A stretch of 41,252 nucleotides of DNA from Caldilinea sp. CFX5 (GTDB lineage: Bacteria; Chloroflexota; Anaerolineae; Caldilineales; Caldilineaceae), in NCBI GenBank assembly GCA_021405325.1, contig QWII01000092.1, positions 1 to 41,252 on the forward strand, written 5' to 3'. The translations under genes were made by a program, and so were the position numbers. Each line of letters begins with the position of its first letter. Positions within the stretch are counted from its first letter, which is position 1. The notes beneath the pieces are model-generated. The model worked only from the letters and a program-made list of their open reading frames with translations, searched no databases and had not been told where the DNA came from. Below are positions 1 to 5,710 of the stretch, piece by piece.

Positions 1-100
1 ATTCGTCATAAGCCCGCACCGCCATGAAAATCCGCTGCTTCCTAAATCCGCTGTTGTGATTGTGGGATGCGCCAAACACAACAACGGATTTAGGAAGCAG
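1..100. repeat. AAATCCG-type repeat, first copy, with inverted partner
   Basis: Bases 1-58 are nearly repeated at 154-211, with five differences, all transitions. Within this copy the 24-base core CTGCTTCCTAAATCCGCTGT (first 20 bases shown) lies at 35-58 and its inverted form at 77-100, so 37-58 and 77-98 can form a 22-bp stem with one mismatch around an 18-base loop. The same core returns inverted at 20929-20952 and direct at 21110-21133. No gene is visible in bases 1-194 beyond these repeats. Confidence 0.85.
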
Positions 101-153
101 CCGATGATTTGCTAGCGTACCGGAAATGTATCAACTGAAATCACCGACCGTTG

Positions 154-211
154 ATTCATCGTAAGCCTGCGCCGCCATAAAAATCCGCTGCTTCCTAAAT
201 CCGCTGTTGTG
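154..211. repeat. AAATCCG-type repeat, second copy, entering the uxuA 3' end
   Basis: This is the second copy of the 58-base unit at 1-58. It runs into the 3' end of the mannonate dehydratase gene: the TAG stop at 195-197 and the last few codons lie inside the repeat core. Confidence 0.85.
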
Positions 212-1202
212 TCTTGTTCACCAGGTCGATGAGGGCCGTCAGATAGCCAATCGCATAGGCGCGACCGCGGTGCCCCCAGCGCGTGTCATCGATCATGTCG
301 GGCACATGATCGTCGATGAGGAAGCTGGTAAAGCCATTCTCCTTGAGCGCTTTCATCACTTCAAATTTATCAAAGTTGCCTTCATTAATGAAGCACTCGG
401 TAAAGTTGGCAGCGTTTCCCACGACGTCGCGGAAGTGGATATAGATGAGCTTGCCGCGCGGGGCGAAGTAGCGGATGCCCCGTAGCACATTCTCCATGCC
501 GCCCATCTCCGACCAGCAGCCGGTGCAGAAGTTGAGGCCGAGATGGGGGCTGTCGATGGTGTCGGTCATGCGCTTAAAGCCGTCAAAGTTGCGAAAGATG
601 CGGGCAACACCACCGAGCGATTCAACGGGCGGGTCGTCGGGATGGACGGCAAAGGTCACGCCGACTTCTTCCGCCACCGGCAGCACTTGCGCCATGTAAT
701 ATTTGAAGTTCTCCCACATCTCCTCGGCGGTGTAGACGCGGCCATGGGTAAGCTGATCCGCCGGGTGGTCGGCCAGCGTGAAACGGCGGGCCGACGCGCC
801 GCCCCGCCGCGTGGCGCGTGGTTGGGTGCTCCAGACGCCACTCGGCATCCAGTGGATACCCAGGATCGGAATGCCGGCGCGGCCCATGTTGCGGATGGTG
901 TTCTGCATGTGGGCAATCTGCTCATCGCGACCGGGCAGGCCCAGCATCACCTTGTCGTAGAAGGGAATCGGTACATTTTCCAGCGACATCAGGCGCAGAC
1001 CATGCTGTTCGACCTTCTTGCGGGCCGCCAGCAGATCTTCATATTCCCACTGCGCGTCCCCGGGAAAGCTGGCGGTGTTCAGTTGGATGTCTTGCGCCCC
1101 CAGTTGGGCGATATAGGTGAGCATATCGGCGGACGGCTCGCGAAACTGGCCGAGCGCAATGCGGATTTCTTTGGGCATACTGTCGAGTAGACGAGCGGTC
1201 AT
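195..1202 (-). CDS. uxuA: Mannonate dehydratase
   Basis: Predicted to dehydrate D-mannonate to 2-keto-3-deoxygluconate in the cytoplasm, a step of hexuronate (glucuronate) breakdown. The 335-residue product carries the family hallmarks: HPDDPP at 187-192, NFCTG at 224-228, HFRDV at 256-260, DDHVP at 297-301 and a C-terminal GRAYAIGY at 313-320. These include the His, Cys and Asp metal ligands of the TIM-barrel fold. It is somewhat shorter than the E. coli enzyme (about 394 residues), as in the shorter class of the family. A GGAG lies 7 bases before the ATG. It is the last gene of a minus-strand run; no other hexuronate gene is visible in the window. The final residues (about 329-335) are encoded by the intergenic repeat at 154-211, so the end of the protein has been rewritten by that repeat. 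Confidence 0.9.
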   Translation of the reverse strand: MTARLLDSMPKEIRIALGQFREPSADMLTYIAQLGAQDIQLNTASFPGDAQWEYEDLLAARKKVEQHGLRLMSLENVPIPFYDKVMLGLPGRDEQIAHMQNTIRNMGRAGIPILGIHWMPSGVWSTQPRATRRGGASARRFTLADHPADQLTHGRVYTAEEMWENFKYYMAQVLPVAEEVGVTFAVHPDDPPVESLGGVARIFRNFDGFKRMTDTIDSPHLGLNFCTGCWSEMGGMENVLRGIRYFAPRGKLIYIHFRDVVGNAANFTECFINEGNFDKFEVMKALKENGFTSFLIDDHVPDMIDDTRWGHRGRAYAIGYLTALIDLVNKTQQRI

Positions 1203-1274
1203 GTGGTTTCTCCAATCTTATATGTGTTGCGTGATGCGTGCTACGTGTTGCGTGAACTGTTCAACCGATAGGTA

Positions 1275-3071
1275 TTATTCCTTTGGGGTGGCCTTCATGC
1301 TGGTTACAACGCCGTCACTCAATTCGTACATATCGGTGGCAAAGTCCTCGGTGGCCGGGTCGTGGCTGGCCATGAGGACGGTAAAGCCGCCGTCCGTCAC
1401 CAGTCGCTGGAAGAGTTGTAAGACCTGCCGGCCGGTTTCGCTGTCGAGATTGCTGGTTGGTTCATCGGCGATGATGATCTCCGGCCCGCAAGCCAGCGCG
1501 CGGGCGATGGAAAGGCGTTGCTGTTGGCCCCCCGACATTTCAAAGGGGCGATGATCGGCCCAGCGGCGTAAGCCCACCAAGGTCAAACAGGCCAGCGCAC
1601 GTTCTCGCCGTTCCGCCGCCCCCAATGGGCCAACCCGTAGCAGCATCTCAACATTTTCCACCGCCGAAAAGGTGGGCATCAATGAGAAGGACTGAAAGAC
1701 AAAGCCGATCCGCTCCTGGCGCAACTGGGTACGTTCGTCTTCAGAAAGCTGGCTCAAGTCCTGCCCAAAGAGGGTGACGCGGCCACTGCTCGGTCGATCC
1801 AGCCCGCCGATCAGGTTGAGCAGCGTCGTCTTTCCCGACCCCGACCGCCCCTTAAAGACCACCAGGCGGCGGCGGTCAATCCGCAGATCGACGCCCCGTA
1901 ACGCCTGCACTTCATCATCACCCACCTGGTAGCGGCGACTCAACCCTTCGGCCACGACGATGGGTGCGCTATCGTCAGCAATGCTCTTTGCCGGTTGGCG
2001 GGGCGGGGTAAAATCAAGCAGAGAAAAGGGCGCTTCTGTTGTGACCGTTGGTGTCGGTCGCCCCAGCCGCCGCGGCCACAGGCGTCGCCACCAGGAAGCA
2101 GATTGTTCCGGTAAATCATCTTGTTGATCCGCAGCTTGATTGGGCATCTCGCCTGCAACAGCGGCTGGCACTGGTGGCAGATCTACGGACGCGACGGGTT
2201 GCCCCTCCAGCGCGCGCACCAGAATGCCATCCGCCACCAACTCGACCGTCGCCCGGCTCTTGATCCCCCGTTGGGTCAGATAATCACGGGGGAGTTGCAC
2301 CCGCCCGGCCAGATCCAGCACCACCCGTTCTTGGAAATGTTCGGCGCTATGCGATTGCGTCGCGGTGTGCTGTGGATGGCGGACTGTTTCGGTGCTGGTC
2401 TTGCCGTCGCGGATGCTCACCACCCGGTCAACAACCCGCGCGATGGCTCGGTCATGGGTCACGATGACCACGGTCAGGCCATAGCGTTGGCTCAACTGGC
2501 GCAAGCTCTGCCAGATCAACTGGGCGGTGGCCGAATCGACTTCGCCGGTCGGTTCATCGGCCAGCAGCAACTGTGGTCGGTTCGCCAGCGCTACCGCCAT
2601 CGCGACCCGCTGTTGCTGCCCGCCCGACAGTTGCGCCAGTCGATGGCGTCGTCGATCCGCCAGCCCGACCGCTTCCAGTAACTCCTGCGCGTGTTGGCGG
2701 CTTTCCTGTGTCGTTGCGCCGGCGGCCACCATTGGCAGTTCCACATTTTCCTGCGCCGTCAAATAGGGCAGCAGGTTGCGCGCCGACTGTTGCCAGACAA
2801 AGCCGACCTGGGTCAACCGGTAGCGCGCCAACGCCTGGTCGGAGAGTTTGAGCAAATCCTGTTCCCCCACCAGCAGCCGCCCCGCCGAGGGTCGATCCAA
2901 CCCGCCCAGCATGTTGAGCAGCGACGACTTGCCGCTGCCACTTGCGCCAACAATCGCCAGGAACTCGCCGCGCAGCACCTCCAAATCAAGCCCTTGCAGC
3001 GCGACCACTTCCAACTCGTCCACTTTGTAGATTTTGACCAGGTTTTCACAGTGGATAAAGGATACACTCAT
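1275..3071 (-). CDS. Tandem ABC transporter ATPase (MacB/LolD type) with AbrB-like linker
   Basis: One polypeptide holds two complete nucleotide-binding domains of the LolD/MacB family. Numbering from the ATG at 3071 (598 residues): domain 1 has Walker A GASGSGKS at about 42-49, signature LSGGQQQR at 148-155, Walker B LLLADEP at 168-174 and H-loop VTHD. Domain 2 has GRSGSGKT at about 408-415, MSGGQQQR at 512-519, IIIADEP at 532-538 and ASHD. Between them (about 250-287) is a segment with VLDLAGRVQLPRDYL followed by a VELVADGILV strand, which resembles the swapped-hairpin AbrB fold; then comes a Pro/Gln-rich linker. An ATG five codons upstream is possible, but the one at 3071 has a GAGGG at proper distance. 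It probably powers the permease at 5711-8542, although 2.6 kb of other genes now lie between. Confidence 0.85.
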   Translation of the reverse strand: MSVSFIHCENLVKIYKVDELEVVALQGLDLEVLRGEFLAIVGASGSGKSSLLNMLGGLDRPSAGRLLVGEQDLLKLSDQALARYRLTQVGFVWQQSARNLLPYLTAQENVELPMVAAGATTQESRQHAQELLEAVGLADRRRHRLAQLSGGQQQRVAMAVALANRPQLLLADEPTGEVDSATAQLIWQSLRQLSQRYGLTVVIVTHDRAIARVVDRVVSIRDGKTSTETVRHPQHTATQSHSAEHFQERVVLDLAGRVQLPRDYLTQRGIKSRATVELVADGILVRALEGQPVASVDLPPVPAAVAGEMPNQAADQQDDLPEQSASWWRRLWPRRLGRPTPTVTTEAPFSLLDFTPPRQPAKSIADDSAPIVVAEGLSRRYQVGDDEVQALRGVDLRIDRRRLVVFKGRSGSGKTTLLNLIGGLDRPSSGRVTLFGQDLSQLSEDERTQLRQERIGFVFQSFSLMPTFSAVENVEMLLRVGPLGAAERRERALACLTLVGLRRWADHRPFEMSGGQQQRLSIARALACGPEIIIADEPTSNLDSETGRQVLQLFQRLVTDGGFTVLMASHDPATEDFATDMYELSDGVVTSMKATPKE

Positions 3072-3204
3072 GGCTTCCCTCATCAAGTTCGGCTATTGAT
3101 GTACCTGCTCTGCAAACAGGGCAAGTTATAGCTATCGGTGGATCCGGATGTGGGTGTATCTGCTGCTGTCAGAAATACACAAGTTTCCCGCAGCCGGGGG
3201 GTGT

Positions 3205-3546
3205 TCATAGATCAAAGGCATGGCGCAACGCTTGATCGACTTGCGCCATCGTCGCATCATCCAGGTGCGCGACTTTGCGTTCGAGCCGGCGTTTGTCTAG
3301 TGTACGCACCTGGAAAAGCAAAAGCACAGAATCTTTGGCCAGACCATTGCTCTGCGCCGGCACAAAGACAGTTAACAAATAGCCGCGCGCCTTCAAATTT
3401 GAAGTCAACGGTGCTACCATCACCGTATTGAGTTTATCATTGGCCGCATTCGTTTGGATAACAACAACCGGGCGTTTCCCGCTCTGTTCATGTCCAAAGG
3501 TCGGATCAAGATTGCAGAAGAACACATCGCCTTTTTCAATTGTCAT
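3205..3546 (-). CDS. MazF/PemK-family endoribonuclease toxin
   Basis: A 113-residue protein of usual MazF length. The N-terminus has GDVFFCNLDPTFGHEQSGKR followed by PVVVIQTN, the typical beta-barrel start with the Gly-(x)-Lys/Arg-Pro motif, and a later strand carries VMVAPLTSN. MazF proteins cut mRNA at short sequence motifs and are held inactive by a co-transcribed antitoxin. It starts 5 bases after the antitoxin stop codon, as expected for a translationally linked pair. RNA target specificity cannot be read from sequence. Confidence 0.88.
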   Translation of the reverse strand: MTIEKGDVFFCNLDPTFGHEQSGKRPVVVIQTNAANDKLNTVMVAPLTSNLKARGYLLTVFVPAQSNGLAKDSVLLLFQVRTLDKRRLERKVAHLDDATMAQVDQALRHAFDL

Positions 3547-3551
3547 GATGG

Positions 3552-3833
3552 CTATCTCAGGGTCGCTTCTGCGGTGTGCAAGGCTTCATTCTGAACGACT
3601 AACCACTCGTCTTCGGTGCCGACATCATCAAATTCAAGTCCCGCTAATTCTGCACATTCACGCGCTAATTGTTGTTCCATCATTTGCTGGGTTGTGGTTT
3701 GTTCTAACAATTGTTCAATGGCGCGCACCAACAAAGTAGTTTCATTTTTATGTTCGCTTTGGGCGCGATCCTGCAGCGCTTCCCACAACGCGCGCGGTAA
3801 CGTAACTGCCACATCAATTTCTTCTGAGTACAT
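3552..3833 (-). CDS. Ribbon-helix-helix antitoxin of the MazF-like toxin
   Basis: A 93-residue acidic protein. Residues about 6-45 (IDVAVTLPRALWEALQDRA and the following helix) look like a ribbon-helix-helix DNA-binding dimerisation unit; the acidic C-terminal half would wrap around the toxin. The ATG is preceded by AAAGGA. It lies directly upstream of the mazF-like gene. Such antitoxins repress their own promoter, and a candidate promoter lies at 3872-3900. Assigned by position as much as by sequence. Confidence 0.75.
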   Translation of the reverse strand: MYSEEIDVAVTLPRALWEALQDRAQSEHKNETTLLVRAIEQLLEQTTTQQMMEQQLARECAELAGLEFDDVGTEDEWLVVQNEALHTAEATLR

Positions 3834-3871
3834 ATTGATCCTTTTCTGACCAGTAGACGTTAATCATTGAC

Positions 3872-3900
3872 AGCTTAGTCTAGCATGATTCGCATGTCAA
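3872..3900 (-). promoter_or_regulatory. Candidate promoter of the MazEF-like pair
   Basis: On the minus strand a perfect TTGACA (3895-3900) is followed 17 bases later by TAAGCT (3872-3877), a weak -10. The hexamer TTGACA also occurs in the opposite orientation at 3868-3873, so the region carries a TTGACA/TGTCAA inverted pair that could bind the antitoxin. Inference only. Confidence 0.4.
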
Positions 3901-3969
3901 AGCAATAGAGTGATAACCAGTGTTGCAGAGCCGGTCCACCGCTGTAGAACAGTTGCTGTTTTTCTCTCC

Positions 3970-5067
3970 TCAAAAATATCCTTCTTCACGCAAGCGATAA
4001 AGCACCGATTCCCGCTCCGCCAACGGAAACGTCACCGGCTGATTGCCCCGCCGTTGCGACTCATAGATCGCCATCACCATTTCCAGCGAGGCGATGCCAT
4101 CTTCACCGGGCGAACTGGGCGTTGCGCCTGTTTCCATGCAATGAACCAATTCGCGCACTGCATCTAAAATCGAACTAGTTGTCGGCACAGAGGGGAAGGG
4201 TTCCGGCTCCAGGCTCCACCACTCGATCTGCGGATTTGGCTCGTTGATGCGATCCGTGCGATCGACGCTGCGCCACCACCGTGCGCCAGTTTCATCCAGC
4301 AAGATCGCGCCGTCCGTCCCCTGAATTTCGATGCCGAACCGGTTGTAGCGGGTCAGTTCATTGACCATCGCCACCCCGCTCAACCCGTTGGCAAAGGTGA
4401 AGATGGCATGGCTGTCATCCTCCACGCGGAAGGGCTGTTTGCGCCGCACCGCTGTGCCGACCACCGACTGTGGCTCACCGGCAAAGAGACGGAAAAGGTC
4501 AAAGAGATGGACGGCATCGTGGATCAGCGGCCCCTCTTCGTCAGCCGTCCAGGCAGGAAAGGGTTTGACGCCCTGACAGAAACCATAGAGCGCCACCAGA
4601 TCGCCGATCAACCCCTGTTCCACCATTTCTTTAGCCTTGCGATGGGCCGGGTCCCAGCGCCGGGAGTGGTTGACCGAAAGCACACAGCCCGCTGACCGAC
4701 AAGCCGCCACCAGTGCATCGGCGTCGGCCAAGCTCAACGCCAACGGCTTTTCACACAGGATGCCCTTGACCCCGGCGGCAACCGCTGCTTCGACAATCGG
4801 GCGGTGCAGACCGGGGTGCGTGGCAATGCAGACAGTGTCGAGCTTTTCCCGTGCAAACATCTCCCGGTAGTCAAGATAGAGCGCCTCGACACCCCAGCGC
4901 TTGCCAAAGGCGTGCAGATGTTCCGCCCCGCGACTAGCTCCCGCCACCAATTGCGTCTGCGGCAACACGGCCAGTGCTCCCGCGTGGGTGACAGGGATCG
5001 GCGGGTCGGTTTCCCATAACGTGCCAATGCGGCCACAGCCGACGAGCCCTGCGCGATAGGTTTTCAT
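3970..5067 (-). CDS. Gfo/Idh/MocA-family NAD(P)-dependent oxidoreductase
   Basis: A 365-residue cytoplasmic protein with an N-terminal Rossmann domain (GLVGCGRIG) and the family lysine motif CEKPLALS about 90 residues later, then a substrate-binding alpha/beta domain with HDAVHLFD. Such enzymes oxidise or reduce hydroxyl groups of sugars, inositols or related compounds; the substrate is not deducible. The ATG at 5067 follows AAGGAG by 5 bases and is preferred to one five codons upstream. It is sandwiched between two toxin-antitoxin pairs, all on the minus strand, which together separate an ABC ATPase from its likely permease. Confidence 0.88.
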   Translation of the reverse strand: MKTYRAGLVGCGRIGTLWETDPPIPVTHAGALAVLPQTQLVAGASRGAEHLHAFGKRWGVEALYLDYREMFAREKLDTVCIATHPGLHRPIVEAAVAAGVKGILCEKPLALSLADADALVAACRSAGCVLSVNHSRRWDPAHRKAKEMVEQGLIGDLVALYGFCQGVKPFPAWTADEEGPLIHDAVHLFDLFRLFAGEPQSVVGTAVRRKQPFRVEDDSHAIFTFANGLSGVAMVNELTRYNRFGIEIQGTDGAILLDETGARWWRSVDRTDRINEPNPQIEWWSLEPEPFPSVPTTSSILDAVRELVHCMETGATPSSPGEDGIASLEMVMAIYESQRRGNQPVTFPLAERESVLYRLREEGYF

Positions 5068-5101
5068 GATAACTCCTTGCAATTCTCGGTATTATGAATG
5101 T

Positions 5102-5371
5102 TCACAGATCCTCATAGGTCGATGGTGTGCGCTTCCCCACGCGGATAACCGTCACCAGGACGATCTCATCTTCGATTGTGTAGACAATGCGATAGTTTTC
5201 CAGCCGTAGCCGCCACTTATCGTTATGCGGCGGTTCCATACGTTTTGCAGCGGCAGGTCGGGGATTACCTGCTAATTCAGCAATCGTTCGTTTAATGCGC
5301 TGGCGCATATGACCGGGCAAGCGCTCGATCTGGCGCTCTGCGTCCTGTTCGATCTTAATCCTGTACTGCAT
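5102..5371 (-). CDS. RelE/ParE-family toxin
   Basis: An 89-residue basic protein of normal RelE size. It begins MQYRIKIEQDAERQIERLP and contains KRMEPPHNDKWRLRLENYRI and VYTIEDEIVLVTVIRVGKR, the central and C-terminal strands of the RelE fold. RelE proteins cleave mRNA in the ribosomal A site. The start at 5371 overlaps the end of the antitoxin gene by 17 bases, which gives coupled translation. A longer reading from 5464 exists but its extra residues are a shadow of the antitoxin gene. Confidence 0.85.
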   Translation of the reverse strand: MQYRIKIEQDAERQIERLPGHMRQRIKRTIAELAGNPRPAAAKRMEPPHNDKWRLRLENYRIVYTIEDEIVLVTVIRVGKRTPSTYEDL

Positions 5372-5642
5372 CGCCTGCCCACTCCGCAATTTCAGCCGGT
5401 GATAGCTCCCGGTATGAAACATCGCCAGCCGCTTTGCGTCGCTCATATTCCTGTACAGCGGCAATGTCTTCTAGCTCTTCAATGCGTTCAAGCAGTCTGT
5501 CATATTCGTGGCGCGAGAGCAATACCGCAGTAACATCACTCCGTTGCAATAGAAAAACAGGACCATTGGTCAATTTATCAAAGGTGGCTTTGTAATTCGC
5601 CCGAAATTCGGTCACAGTCTCAAGTTGTGGTGTTTTTATCAT
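5355..5642 (-). CDS. Phd/YefM-family antitoxin
   Basis: A 95-residue protein. The N-terminal part (VTEFRANYKATFDKL, then PVFLLQRSDVTAVLLSRHEY) is the typical Phd/YefM DNA-binding and dimerisation fold; the C-terminal part is acidic and probably neutralises the RelE-like toxin encoded just downstream. AAGGAG lies 5 bases before the ATG. The promoter region at 5655-5705 contains TGTACA sites matching the operator motif known for YefM-YoeB, so autoregulation is likely. Confidence 0.87.
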   Translation of the reverse strand: MIKTPQLETVTEFRANYKATFDKLTNGPVFLLQRSDVTAVLLSRHEYDRLLERIEELEDIAAVQEYERRKAAGDVSYRELSPAEIAEWAGDAVQD

Positions 5643-5654
5643 AGTTGCTCCTTA

Positions 5655-5705
5655 TGTACAATCGCACGTACACAATATTGTACACCAGCAGAAACTAGCT
5701 GTCAA
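5655..5705 (-). promoter_or_regulatory. Promoter and TGTACA operator array of the YefM/RelE-like pair
   Basis: On the minus strand TTGACA (5700-5705), a 17-base spacer and TACAAT (5677-5682) form a near-consensus sigma-70-type promoter. Three palindromic hexamers start exactly 12 bases apart: TGTACA at 5655-5660, CGTACA (one mismatch) at 5667-5672 and TGTACA at 5679-5684. The last one overlaps the -10 box. The E. coli YefM-YoeB complex is known to bind paired TGTACA palindromes, so this is the probable autoregulatory operator. Confidence 0.75.
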
Positions 5706-5710
5706 TCCAG

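Noticed and set aside
543..1190. Long plus-strand open frame of 215 codons opposite the mannonate dehydratase gene
   Set aside because: It is entirely antisense to a clear uxuA gene, has no recognisable domain and has low-complexity His/Arg/Gln-rich content typical of a shadow frame.
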